Assembly: GCA_028023455.1 (NCBI GenBank)
Contig: JAQFVV010006272.1
Coordinates: 1,015,501-1,079,500 of the forward strand
Length of the DNA: 64,000 bases
Source of the DNA: Epiperipatus broadwayi
Lineage: Eukaryota; Onychophora; Udeonychophora; Euonychophora; Peripatidae
Reading direction: 5' to 3'
Shown here: positions 22,911-34,938 of the stretch, piece by piece
Position numbering within the stretch: the first letter of the stretch is position 1
Layout of the letters: each line of letters starts with the position of its first letter
The notes under the pieces: generated by a model
Databases searched by the model: none
Seen by the model: only the letters and a program-made list of their open reading frames with translations
What the model was told of the DNA's origin: nothing
Translations under genes and position numbers: made by a program

Positions 22911-24404
22911 TTATTTCAATCGATTTTTTTTATGAATCTCCTTTTCTTCATAAATCATTTCATTATCTATAATAGTTTTTTCAATAAATAACTTGGTTTC
23001 TTTCCTGGCTAATTTAATATAAGGCTCATCTTTTTTAAATTCATCATCTGCTATCTTAACAAATGATACATCATTATATCTATCTTTATCTCCTAATTTA
23101 ACAAAATCTATGTTTTCTGGTGTCCAATTAGTACGTAAGTTAATATCTTTATTAACTATCTCAATGAATTGTGGATTTTCTTCATCTACAGTCTCTACAA
23201 TTTCTTTGTCATCTACCACATTTTCACTAATTAAATTAATAGATTCTTGATTCTTTTCCAAATCTGTATTAATTATTTCAACAGATTGATTACTTATTTT
23301 AGTCTGAATTACCTCTTCCTTAATAATTCTAATTTCTTCATTAATATGATTTATATTACTCTTTACTTCATAGATTTCACTTTTTACACTTAAATTATAA
23401 CTCTCTATTTTCTGATCTAACTTACTATTATTTAGTTGACATCGGACAATAGATTCTTCTATTTGCTTACTTAAACCTCTGATAGTCAACTCGGAAAATT
23501 CCTCAAATCTATTCTTTAATAACTCTTGATTTTTGTACTCTATATTCTCTACCTCATGTTTTAAGGATTCAAAGGTCCTTTCGTTATTATCTAGTCTTAT
23601 TTCTATCTGATTAAATTTATCTTGTACTTCTCCCGTAAGGTCCTCTACCTTCTGGCAGGTCTCCTTAAATTTTATCTCTAGATTTTCATTGGTTCTAATC
23701 AAGCTTTCATTAAGAATATCTAAGTTTACCTTATTATCTTCTATATTCTTATTTATACTGTCATGAAGATTTTTAAACTTTATATCACTATCTTCTTTAA
23801 GATTTTTAAACTTTATATCACTATCTTCTTTAAGATTTTTAAACTTTATATTACTATCTTCATTATTCTGATTTATACTGTCCTGAAGATTTTTAAACTT
23901 TATATCACTATCTTCCTTAAGATTTTTAAACTTTATATCACTATCTTCTTTAAGATTTTTAAACTTTATATTACTATCTTCATTATTCTGATTTATACTG
24001 TCCTGAAGATTTTTAAACTTTATATCACTATCTTCCTTAAGATTTTTAAACTTTATATCACTATCTTCTTTAATTTTATTTATACTGTCATTATTTTTAT
24101 TTATATTGTCATTAAGATTTTTAAACTTTATATCACTATCCTCTTTAAAACTTTTAAACATTTGGGATATTTGAGCTATTAAAATACTATCTAATTCCTT
24201 TTCAGGTGCTTTTACCTTTTCTTCTTCTATTTCACTTTTCACCATCTCTTTTTCCCCTTCTTCCATTTTACTCTCTACCTCGTGAGTATCATCTACCAAC
24301 ATTTCCCTTTCACTTAAGTTCTCACATTCTCTTTCCTCTGTACAACCATCATCAAGCACAGACTTAGACAGTTCCATTTCTACCTTACTATCTTGGTCAT
24401 CCAT
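22911..24404 (-). CDS. Coiled-coil gag-like protein of element A
   Basis: 497 aa from an ATG at 24404. Residues 1-75 are very acidic (Glu/Asp-rich). Residues about 85-220 hold nine copies of an 11-residue unit, S-D/N-I-KFKNL-x-x, separated by linkers such as QDSINQNNE; an 11-residue period predicts a long, slightly right-handed coiled coil. Residues 220-390 continue as a less regular coiled coil (LNESLIRTNENLEIKFKE; IEYKNQELLKNRFEEF). The end is mixed, with repeated xxFVKLGDK/FVKIADDE/YIKLARKE-like units. There is no CCHC knuckle, DSG protease, signal peptide or membrane segment. By position it replaces gag, so assembly into particles is likely but unproved. The intact long frame, the recent LTRs and the lack of stops suggest recent activity in trans. 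It stops just after an A8 run. Confidence 0.75.
   Translation of the reverse strand: MDDQDSKVEMELSKSVLDDGCTEERECENLSEREMLVDDTHEVESKMEEGEKEMVKSEIEEEKVKAPEKELDSILIAQISQMFKSFKEDSDIKFKNLNDNINKNNDSINKIKEDSDIKFKNLKEDSDIKFKNLQDSINQNNEDSNIKFKNLKEDSDIKFKNLKEDSDIKFKNLQDSINQNNEDSNIKFKNLKEDSDIKFKNLKEDSDIKFKNLHDSINKNIEDNKVNLDILNESLIRTNENLEIKFKETCQKVEDLTGEVQDKFNQIEIRLDNNERTFESLKHEVENIEYKNQELLKNRFEEFSELTIRGLSKQIEESIVRCQLNNSKLDQKIESYNLSVKSEIYEVKSNINHINEEIRIIKEEVIQTKISNQSVEIINTDLEKNQESINLISENVVDDKEIVETVDEENPQFIEIVNKDINLRTNWTPENIDFVKLGDKDRYNDVSFVKIADDEFKKDEPYIKLARKETKLFIEKTIIDNEMIYEEKEIHKKNRLK
23763..24140 (-). repeat. 33-bp/120-bp tandem repeats inside the gag-like gene
   Basis: A 33-bp unit coding for the 11-residue motif recurs nine times. 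On top of that, a 120-bp block (two or three 33-bp units plus the QDSINQNNE linker) is repeated nearly perfectly at 23821-23940 and 23941-24060. The reverse-strand ORF over the same bases is a shadow of this repeat. Confidence 0.9.
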
Positions 24405-25056
24405 ATTTTTTTTTTTTTTTAATAATAATAATAATATTGTTTTTCAAAATCTAGTATTTCTAATATATTTCTATTTAATCTCATAAATAAGTTCCCTACC
24501 AGCTTCTTCTATTTCCATACAATCGTCACCTCCAATAATTATAGACAGTATCTCCTACTCCCTACAATATTTCATCTTAGACAATAATAACAACAATAAT
24601 AATTCAAAATCATGTGTCACAACATCATCCTCTACATGCATGATTCACAGATATCTTTGCACATTTTAAAACATTTCAAATATCTCTTCAATACTTCACT
24701 AATTGACATGGTCATAATAAACATCCAAATAATCATTAGTCACATATGCATATTTCAAAAAAAATTTTATTTGCCAAGTCTTTATAATAATGTAGTATTA
24801 TACTTTTAAATAATCAGATCATCCACCACTTAGAATTGCAATTGTTTGAATCATAAACACTTAGCTCTATAATAATTAAATCTTAAATAACCATTACTAT
24901 TTTAAAATATTAAATCATCACATTACTGTTGATTGAATATGATGCCCCCGCTAACACATCTCAAGCTCCTAAAGTTGGCACGTCATAATCTACTTAATTA
25001 ACCTTCCCATTCCATGTAAGCCTATTATACTCTCCCCATTTTAATACTCGAGCCAA
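24405..25056 (-). other. Leader of element A
   Basis: About 650 bp between the primer-binding site and the gag-like ATG in element orientation. It begins with a T11-13 run directly before the ATG on the plus strand and includes AAT/ATA-rich simple sequence near 24420 and 24585. No ORF is supported. It would hold the packaging signal if one exists. Confidence 0.5.
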
Positions 25057-25072
25057 CACGTTGTCGGCGCCA
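25057..25072 (-). promoter_or_regulatory. Primer-binding site of element A
   Basis: Minus strand TGGCGCCGACAACGTG begins 3 nt after the 5' LTR end. TGG followed by sequence complementary to a tRNA acceptor end is the rule for minus-strand priming. The TGGCGCC start suits tRNAs ending GGCGCCA (lysine-type in many animals), but I cannot name the tRNA with certainty. Confidence 0.7.
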
Positions 25073-25075
25073 CAA

Positions 25076-28000
25076 TCTAGCCTTTTATGAAACGTATCGG
25101 GCCCCTTTACCTATGTTGTGTAACCAAGTACACATCGAGCCCACCACGTTACGCCACAATCTACCCTCTCACCCTATGTGTAATTACGTGTATATGTGTA
25201 CTCCACTTTCCCCAAAATAAATAATATAACATAGTGAAAATCGCCTCACCGGGTTCTAGCTCTAATAATTAATGAGATATTCAATTAAATGCTTTACTAG
25301 CTCAGGTTTCTTAAAATTAACTTAGGTTCTGTTTTAGACTAACTCAAATAACTATTCTATAATTCATGAGACTAGAAGTGGAAATAAGGGTGACAAAGTA
25401 GATTACATTGAGATAATATCCCATAGGATACCACCTCAATGGCATAAGAACACTATCCCCCCTTATACTACTATTACATATAATAACTACATAGTATTCT
25501 TATGACTTCTGCAACTTCTAATCACTAAGACTCATTTAACAATTAAAGTATTAATCTTTTATCTATAATAACAATAATAGTAATTATCTAGCTCAAATGA
25601 AATAATCTCAGGTTCTTAAATTTATTCAAGGTTAAATTAAAATAAGGTAGCAAAATATGATAAGGGATTTTGTGTCATAATTTACTACTCTGAAATTAGA
25701 TTAATAATAAAACAATAATAATAATAATCACAATCTTCATTGTTTAATCTAACTAGTACAGCTTTTCTTTTATCGCAAATTTATAACCGTAATAAATTAG
25801 TTAATAATCTAATATCCTCCTTTTTTTTTTATCTTTACGTAATAAAATAAATTAGTAAGTGGCAGTGTTTAGATAATCTGATAAATGAAGCAAGTGGCAA
25901 CTAATAGCATACAATTTAGCAAATTATTATGACAATGGATTTATGACCAGTAACGCAATGCAATTTTATAATTATTCAATTACAAAAAAAACATCAATAA
26001 ATATTTAAGATTAAATATACTTCTCTATTTATATTTTGTGCAAACAATTATATACTTAGTTTAATGACGGTAAACATACCCTATGAATTCATGCAATGAT
26101 GTAGAGAAAACAAAACTCAGACACAAGTTTTAATAAACAAATTTTAGAATTTTATTAACAACAATCAAAATTAAGATAAAACAAACAAATCTATTTACAT
26201 TTATTTACAAGGGATATCCTCATTTTTCTTTACGCTACAATAGTTGAATTATACATTTTTAGATTTCTTTTATAGTTAATTTAAATTATTATACCTTTTA
26301 TAAGTTATTTATTTATTTCTCATTAGGTTTATTATATTACTTATTTTAACTATTTTATGGGTAATACTATTCTTTACCTTTTAATATTAAAGTTACCGTA
26401 TTATAAATTATATATGTGGATAAACATCATTTATAAACATTATAAATTTACAATCAATATGGTTTTTCCTCTAAAAAAAAAAATTACATTTTCTTGTAAC
26501 TCTATATAAGTCACTCTGCATATTGTTCAAATATTATTACTACCTATAACGTTTGTTCTCTAATGCTCGTAAACTCTAATACATTTATTCCATAAGCCAT
26601 ACTGGGTTTAATTATCACCTGTTTTAGTTTCACATATACTATAATTATCGAATGTTATTACATTCTTTAAATATGCAATACTTATATTTTTAAAATATAA
26701 TCAACAATAAGAAAACGTTAAATCATCTTTAATATTTTATATATTTCTATTTGGATATATTTTTATAAAATTATAGTTCATTTCTTGAAAAATTAACATA
26801 ATTCTCTGACTCCTTCCTTTCTTAGGATATCTGCATCTTTCTTTCAATAATCATAATCTACTCTTTGTTAATACTTAACTATTCTTATTTCAAATAACAG
26901 CATGACATACATTCTAAAATATCTATTGTTTCTTTTCAATAGACTTATCAAATAACGATGTAGTTGCAAGAAATACAGATAAAGATAGCGAAAGATGTAT
27001 AGGATATTGGGAAGATAGATAGATAACTTATCAAAATATATACTTCAAAATGTATGGAACAGTGTGAATAGGTCCGACATTCATTGTCTAATAACCTTGG
27101 CGATAAGCATGACGTGGCAGCTATTTACTCAGCTTTACCAAACATCTAATAAGATTCACAAGAAAAATAAAAATAACACTGTCCATGACAACATGTGTAA
27201 CAGTCGTAGGGCTTTGTTAACTACGCTGATTACCATCTAAAACTACTTATTATTTCATTCCCTGTAGCATCCTAGTTTTTTAATACATCCTCTTGGTTTC
27301 CGAATCTCCACGTACTACCAAGTCACTACCCAAACTATCTCTCAAGATTTTTACTGTATCCAACATCGATAAAACTAACTACCTTTTAAAACAATAAACA
27401 AAATTCACTAATATAAAACATTTCCCTATTCCATAAGAACAATTTGTCTTGCTTTACTACCCTGTAGGTTCGACATCTACGTTTTATTAAAATAACACCT
27501 AAATATCCTAATCGGAAAAATTAACAGAAAATATGACATAACCATCGGTTATATTGAACTATATTAATAACACATAAAATGATTATCGTATGCATATTTT
27601 TAAAAAATCTAATTACATCTCAAAGTGTTTTAGAGTGTTGTTTTTCAAAATGCGTTTTACAATAATTATAACAATAAAACTTTTCATTACATTCATTCGA
27701 TTCACAGCTGATCTAAATAAATAAAACATACATTATATCATTAATAACTATAAAATGTACCAAAATAATCTTTACCTTCCTATTAGAGTTCGTAGTAGGT
27801 TTCTTTCTCCTCGAGCATCGCAAACATACAAAATTTCCACACACATACAATTTTATTTGAACATTCAAAATCACAACATATTATTTTATATAATGTTATA
27901 TTGCGAATTAATGTATTTGTTTCCCTATCGCTATCTAAACCTTAATGTTTAACTTAGATTAATAAAAAAAAATAATTTAAACCATAATCACATATTTTCT

Positions 28001-29557
28001 GGCGGTAAATCTTGGTTAGTCCCCTAATATTTATTATTTCTTCTTCTGTCCGAATGTTCTCCTTTCTGATTATTAAAGTTTTAAATAAATTAGTTCATTT
28101 AGTAAACTGTTTAGACGATCTTTAATTTTAGTGTTTAATTCAAAATTATTAAAAAAAAACATTTTATTTAGTTATCCCACGAAGCTTTTAAAGTTCGGGC
28201 GAATATTACCTTGGCGCGTTGATGCATCTTTATTTCTAGTTGAACTACAATTATCTAATAATTACGGTACCAATTGCGTTTTTCCATGGATCCAATATTT
28301 TATATTTATTTCTCTGTAAAATATTTTTTTCTTCTTTAGGCAAGTGTTTTCCCTGGTAAATTTCACTTTCATTCATTATTAATTTATATACAACATTTTC
28401 GATCTTTAACTATTTCTAGAGTATTTGCTCAAGTCATCTTAAAGAAAGCAATTCAAATTATTTCAATAATAAAAAATTCTTTTGTCCATTTATTCTTATA
28501 CGAATAATACTTATTTTTATTTTCCATTATATTCATTAACTTTGCGCACAATGTCCTTTCATTAATTTTATACGCACGAAAGCAGTTTTCATAGTAATAC
28601 GCTATATCAACTATATCAACGAATAACATTAACATTTTTGGAATATTATAAAATTTATAACTTGGTTTTAAGAATCTATCCATTTTTTATTGAAAATTCA
28701 GATTATATTTTGATAGAATCCACTGGCAGGTTACTGTGGAGTTAGTGAAACATTATTATGAGAACTTTTTTAAAATTTTATTCTTAGATTCTCTTCGGAA
28801 GATTTTAAATTGTCAGTTGGTTTCTTTCAAAGATATTATTAAAATTATAATAAAATTGACTAATAAATTGAAGAAAGAAAGAAATTTTAAAGAGCTTAAA
28901 ATTTTACGTCTGCTCTGGAGTCAACACATTTTTGTTCTCCTAGTTTATACAATTAATTGGCACGATTTTTGTTGTCTGCCAAGATCTATCTTTTTATTGG
29001 TCACTCCCTTCTTTGGTTTATAAACAATTTCTAAAGTTTTAAAATCGTGACGTAATAGACTTAAATATTAACCTATTATTATTTTAAAATTAATTATTAT
29101 CTATTACAATTTAATTACTTTTAAAATAATTTTGAAATAATAATTAATAAAGATGTATACTCTTATTTTTTTATTATAATGTGTGACAATTCCATCCAGT
29201 TCCATAATATACTATTTAAATATTTTAATTGTTAGTATTAATTTAAACTAGTGCTTATACATAGAATATTCCAGACAGTCACGTAGACATTTCCGGTGTT
29301 TAGTCTAGTTTTATCTGTATTAATAAATTTGCTACTTATATCATTTAAAATGATTATATAAAATTTTGAAAAATAATTTAGAAAAATATAGAACTAGATG
29401 CAATCCTCCCCATCACAATACTTATTATTAATTATATTACATTAATCTTTTACTACTTAATCATAGTTTATAATTTTAAATACTATATAATATTAATTTT
29501 AAATTTTTTTAGTAATTGACCATTTATAACCATCATTGACCTATAGAAAAGGGCACA
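25076..29557 (-). repeat. Element A 5' LTR (right copy)
   Basis: 4482 bp, direct repeat of 17365-21869. By eye they differ at about 1-2% of positions plus small indels (for example an 18-bp loss near 26604 relative to 18894-18912). The right end AAAAGGGCACA is followed by (AT)n and then the rest of the outer LTR. Confidence 0.9.
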
Positions 29558-30115
29558 ATATATATATATATAATTTATTTCATAATTATTTATTTAGTTT
29601 AAAAAGGTAGGTATGCTTTTAGTTATTAAATAATTTAGATAATTTGATTCATTCTACCTTAAATATACATGTCTCTGTCAGTCTAAGAATACACATCCTG
29701 AGTGAGCTAGCTAGTCACGGGGCATTCATTAGCATGCTATGATTACTCTCCTCAACACTTTCAGTATAATTATTATGCAAGCATAGGATTGGTGATTGGC
29801 GTCGGAAAAGGCTGATGTCCATAAATATATTGTCAGAGAAAAGTTAATTGTAATTATGAGAAACTAAGGCCAAGTATCTATTTCCATATATATAATTACG
29901 TCTACTATTTAATTTTGTTCTTTAAGAAATGAAGTTTTAAAATAACTTGACTCCAGGTCAATGGCTACTATAAGTCCATCTCAGTCGATTAAATAATTTT
30001 GTTCATGAATAAATCTTGTCAGTAATAAATATAAGAATACAAAGAAAAAAATATTTTGTAGAAATAGTATAAGTTTAATCAAATATAAATGGAAAAGGGT
30101 ATGAACCTGTTACAA

Positions 30116-30132
30116 TGGTCTTCCAACTTTGG
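30116..30132 (+). promoter_or_regulatory. Putative primer-binding site of outer element
   Basis: TGGTCTTCCAACTTTGG starts one base after the left LTR end CTGTTACA. Position is right for a PBS. I cannot assign a tRNA from memory. Confidence 0.55.
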
Positions 30133-30376
30133 AGCTTCAAAGAGTGGAGAGTATTAGGGGTAGATAAAAATAAAAATCACGAAATATCAATATTAAAGTA
30201 TTGAGTTTTTTTTTTTTTTTAGAATCAAAATATATAATAAAGCACATTGTAGGAAGAATAGTCAGACTACAGCAAATTATGACATGTAGCACAGTACTTT
30301 ATGGGCTGGAAATTTAAGTTTGGCATGTTTGTTGTAAAGATAAACATCATTATATATATATATATATATATAATAT
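30133..30376 (+). other. Outer element 5' leader, cut by element B
   Basis: Noncoding leader with a T14 run near 30208-30221, ending in an (AT)n run at 30352-30376 where element B inserted. The continuation is at 42107. Confidence 0.6.
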
Positions 30377-33300
30377 TATAACCTACACTCCCAACACCGC
30401 TCATATACATTACATGAGCGAAATGCCCAGGCGCCAGTTCTATTAATGAATAGAATAATATAACAAAATATATAATACAAATTATTACTGAGACTCTATA
30501 TTTAAGTTTATGTTCAGCTCAGCTCAGTGGGAGGCTATAGGCAGTTCATAAGATATATGATAATAAACGAATAAAAGAAGAAATATTATAAAATATTCAA
30601 TATAATGTAAATTCCTTTGTTAATTAATTGTATGATAAAGAATCATAATGTTTACTTAGTACAGTCTATTAAAATATACTTTAAACTTAATTTCTTCCTT
30701 CATCCAAGTATAACATATATCAGCTTGCTATAATTATACTCTTAACAATTCTATGACTTGGCATATTATAATCTACACATCTACTTTAATGCCAATCAAG
30801 AAATAAACAATAAGATCTCAGGGAATTTAACAAACACAGTTGAATCAAATAAACTACATTGGCCCATAAGTTATAATTATAAAGTATGATAAAATATAAT
30901 GAAACAAATTGACTAAATATTTTACTGTGTTTCAATAATAAGATAATGACAGAGATGGGGTATTTTAATCTCATATCATCATCTCACAAATATACTGACC
31001 AGGCAACCTTTCTAATAACGTTTATCAATTGGCAAATACTCTTTATAATGTTTGAATTAAGAAATACAATATTGTCAGACACTAGCAAATTTAATATTAT
31101 AACTCTAAAATAATATATCTGTTTTATAATAGATTTATGAAATGTGGAGATGTGGAAATGGAAATACGAATGTACACAAGAATAACTCAAGACACAGTTC
31201 TTAAGATTTTAAATAATTAAAACAAATCATTTATTATAACAAATAAACTTGGTTTAACATAATATTTACAAATGGACTATTTGTTTTACATATTTTAATT
31301 ATTAAATAAACTTTGAACATCAGTTTTGGATGATCCCTACTATCAAAGCAAATTAATAACAAACTTAAATATCCTGACTTCGAATACATGCTTTGCCTAC
31401 ATGTTTCATCTACAGCAATAAATAAACAATATGTTATATTATTAGCACACACACAAAAAAAATACTTTGGAGAGGATATTACTCTTGATTAACAAAATAA
31501 ATCAAATTACTTATTTTTGGCTTTCAGCAAAGCAACTTTCTCTAATTGACTAATAATCACTTTCAATTATTATACCTTTCATTTATAGCAACAAAATCAT
31601 GTTTATTCTGATGATTGATAACTTTTATTTAAATAAATACACTGTATTTTAAAATATTTATTTCCTGTTTTAATCTTAATACTTTATACTTCTATTAAAT
31701 GAATGTAATGTATTTCAAAGAAACATTTATTTCTCATTTTAATTTCAATGATTCTATACTTTATATACGCGATATTATTTATATTACGCGTGTGTGTGCA
31801 CGTTCAAGCAGCAATAATGTAAAACAATCTTTTCTATAAACTCTCCATTCATTAAGAAAATATCATACAATTATTTTATTTCGAACAATGTTGTAATTCA
31901 TCAATAAAAATATGACACTAATACTACATCAAGAGTTAATCTAACAATTTATTTAGTCACATATTAACACAAACTATATTTTCATGATTATATATACCAG
32001 AGGTGGGCAATTGTTTTGGCTCAGGGGCTGCATAGGTTGGTGGAGGGCCACATCAGGGGCCACTTTGTGGAAGCAAAGTATACGTTACAAGGGAATATAC
32101 ATGAGGAGCAAATAACTCTTACTGAACACTTTTACAATTCCTCATTACCAAGAATCTAAGAAAAACGTCACATAACTTCCTAAACATCATTTAATCATAT
32201 TTCAACAATAACTCATCTACTTCTAAATACATTATTGGTGGGGATTTAATTCCTCATCCCCAGGGCCCTAAGAACATCACTTCAAAAAAATATCATTAAT
32301 CATATGCATATAAAATAAACTAGGCTCTACTCATGGAAAATTATTAACATATACTAAATAAGCAAGATCTTTTATTCCTACAGACATTATAACGCACTCT
32401 AAATTACACACTAAGCAGGTAATACGATAATTAAATATTGCATTAAGGCATAACTTTAAATTTAATAAACTTTAGGTTACTTTTTAAAATTTAATGGTTT
32501 TAATTATTACGAATGAACTTTTTTTCATATCTAACAAACTATTTCTATTATAAGTTCGTTGATTTAAACAAAGAACGAAATTTTCACTTTGAGATAATAA
32601 AGTATACAAAATAAATGTAACCCTTTCTAATAATATATTATAAAAAAATATTTATTTCACCTTCACAAGGAAACAATAAGACCTACTTAAACACAATCAA
32701 TTTTTACCAGCGTACTCCTCATTTAAATACGATTCAGAAACGTTCTTGATGGTCAACATACCCAAATTATAAATAACATAATAATAAATAAAGCGTATCT
32801 ACCTATCATATACATTAATTATGACAAGCAATAAAAAATAAATAAAGACACAAAGGTTATTAGTTTATAACTTAAAATGAAAGTCCACTTGCAAAGCTCG
32901 GTTCCAGGTTTATGAAACAATATGGGACACATTCCGAACTGAATTTAAACTAAAATGCACTTCTGCAGTATAACTTAAAAAAAAAATATAAGCATAACTT
33001 AAATATGTCCAGCACCTTTCAGTGTTCATAGCATATCCATTCGAGGTACCAAATCATACACAAGCAGTGAATTTCTCCTTTATTATACTGAAAATATAAG
33101 ACATTCTCCGTGCAGTTCTGGATTAAATACGCAATTATCCTTAGTATTTTTCTGAATAGCATTTAATAATACTTTAAATTGTCCTTAGTAATTCCATAAT
33201 TAATGATGTTTTATTTTATATTCCGTCCTTATTGAAGAGAACAAAAATTATCAGCATTTCTGTCCTTCTATTCAATTTAAACAGAAGTAGCTTACATTTT

Positions 33301-34722
33301 ATTTCCTTAAATTAAAAATACGTATTAGCTCCAGAAATATCAAATAAATGAATACTGTTATCTCCTTATGATGAACTTAAACATAGTATGATCTATCAAA
33401 ATAGACATATCCTTAAGTCTATGTATAATCTTCACAAAGAACACTACATGAAAAATAGTGAGAAATTAAAATATATTCTATAGAACAGTTCTGCATGCAT
33501 TTTCCATATATATATATATAAACACATTGCTTAATGATACAACAATAATATTTATGTAAACCATTCTCATTTAAAATGGCAATTAAGTGAAATAATGTAT
33601 ACTGGGTGTTATTAACATACATTTTTAAAAGAGTAATAGTTATAAAGGGATTAATTCAGAAATGTTTAAATCAAAGAGAGTAAATTAGTCCAACGTACTT
33701 TTTCTTTAAAACCTTAGAATTGCATTTCTTTAATTAATTTTTTTCCATAATAAAGTTCTTAAGCTCCTTTGGAAGTTTTACTCTAAAGTCTTTTCAAAGT
33801 CAATTTGATTTCATCAACTGGTTTTAATTTTTACAATACATGAACCACTGTTTACTGGTTACAATTACCTTACAAAGAGCAAATTTTACACTGGAAATCT
33901 TTGTTTAAAAAAACCTCTCTTTAGCAAAGTTCATTTGCCTTTCCAAAGGTTACTCCCATGCATCTTGCAAACTAACTAATTACATATGCAAAAATAAATC
34001 TTTTCAAAAAAAAAAAAATCACTTTGATTTTAAAACTAAATGAAGACAAGACAAAAAAAATACAAATAATAAAATAAATAGCTTTTACAAACTTGAAAGC
34101 AAAATGAATATTAATTAACTATCAAATAAAAATGATTAATAATTTATTCAATTTATAATAATTCATTGATCTAACTATCTATTAATCATTGGAAAGAAAT
34201 ATATATTTGTTAAGTTAACTACTGTAATTTAAATGTTTTTATTGTGAATGTACTATTGTTTGCTGTTATTAAAGATGAAAACGAAATGAAACATAATGCA
34301 GAGTCATACATGCATACACATGCACTGCAATCTAAATATTAAACTATCTTAACTAAATATAATTGAAACTGGTATTAACTGTTGACAAAAGGATAAGAAT
34401 TAACGAATAAAGGATTTTGAAACCATTCAACTAATACTACAATAATATAAAATAACTTTGCATCTTTCCAACAAGATGTATCAATTCCATTAATAAACAA
34501 CCCCCCTTCCTTACATTAAATACCTCATTAACCACAATAATACTAATAAATACTTATAAAGTGGTCAGTAAACTGCATAAGCAACCCATATTTAAGCTTT
34601 AAGCAATCTCCAGCAAAAATTTTAAAATTCTAAGGCTATTTCATTTTTTTTAATAATATAATATAACTATTTAGTTAAGATACAAAGTATCTTAAACCCT
34701 TGTGTCCATTCAGATGGTCACA
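30377..34722 (-). repeat. Element B 3' LTR (left copy)
   Basis: Plus-strand left end TATAACCTACACTCCC, right end GATGGTCACA (TGTGACCATC on minus). Carries an 81-bp insert at 31998-32078 missing from the right copy, and lacks about 200 bp present at 39550-39750 there. Small ORFs inside (30786, 30984, 31234, 33419) are chance frames; the partner copy breaks most of them. Confidence 0.9.
31998..32078 (+). mobile_element. Short hAT-like insertion
   Basis: Begins CAGAGGTGGGCAA, a start common in hAT-type elements, and is relatively GC-rich (GGGCCACATCAGGGGCCAC) for its surroundings. TATAC flanks it on both sides (31993-31997 and 32079-32083). It is absent from the matching place in the right LTR at about 39227. 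At 81 bp it is a deletion derivative. The 5-bp flank does not fit the usual 8-bp hAT duplication, so class is tentative. Confidence 0.55.
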
Positions 34723-34741
34723 AATTTAATCCCCCATCCTT
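34723..34741 (-). promoter_or_regulatory. Polypurine tract of element B
   Basis: Minus strand AAGGATGGGGGATTAAATT directly precedes the LTR start TGTGACC. Same role and place as the tracts in A and C. Confidence 0.7.
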
Positions 34742-34866
34742 ATAAAAAAAAAAGGAATTAAGTAACACCATTAGGTTATGTTAATCATTATTAAACAATA
34801 CAAATAAAATTAATTTACACTTTAGAAAACAATGCATACAGAATTTTTTTTATATTCTCACATTTA

Positions 34867-34938
34867 TTAACTATCTGGTACTCTAACTGGATATGGTATT
34901 AAGCTACGAGCATTATAGGTATTTTCTAAATCTCGTGT
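34867..34938 (-). pseudogene. Integrase C-terminal tail relic in element B
   Basis: About 23 codons ending ENTYNARSLIPYPVRVPDS before a stop. The word TYNARSLIPYP is identical to that in element A (22058-22228). The preceding YEGPY part is missing here, so the deletion reached further than in A. It overlaps the end of the basic C-terminal frame in a different reading frame. Confidence 0.75.

Larger units (their letters stand above)
17365..29557 (-). mobile_element. Element A: LARD-like Ty3/gypsy derivative with 4.5-kb LTRs
   Basis: Two ~4.5-kb direct repeats (17365-21869 and 25076-29557, about 98% identical by eye) enclose 3206 bp. On the minus strand the LTR starts TGTGCCC. A purine tract (GAAGGAGGAGG) precedes the 3' LTR and a TGGCGCC-type primer-binding site follows the 5' LTR by 3 nt. 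The interior codes for a 497-aa coiled-coil protein, a following 177-codon domain and the last 56 codons of an integrase. No protease, RT or RNase H is present. The insertion is in an (AT)n run within the outer LTR. The size ratio (LTRs longer than the interior) and lack of enzymes match the class known as large retrotransposon derivatives, but here a gag-like frame is kept. Confidence 0.85.
16671..30114 (+). repeat. Left LTR of outer element (interrupted by element A)
   Basis: The native LTR is 16671-17364 plus 29558-30114. 16735-17364 matches 46555-47163, and 29558-30114 matches 51600-52097, with roughly 10% differences by eye. The left copy lacks about 430 bp found at 46090-46550 in the right LTR. 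The ORF at 16714-16902 (minus) lies in the LTR and is not a gene. Confidence 0.85.

Noticed and set aside
23763-24182. 139-aa plus-strand ORF with repeated KIFKLYITIF
   Set aside because: Exact shadow of the 33-bp repeat in the minus-strand gag-like gene, which explains the repeat and has the longer frame.
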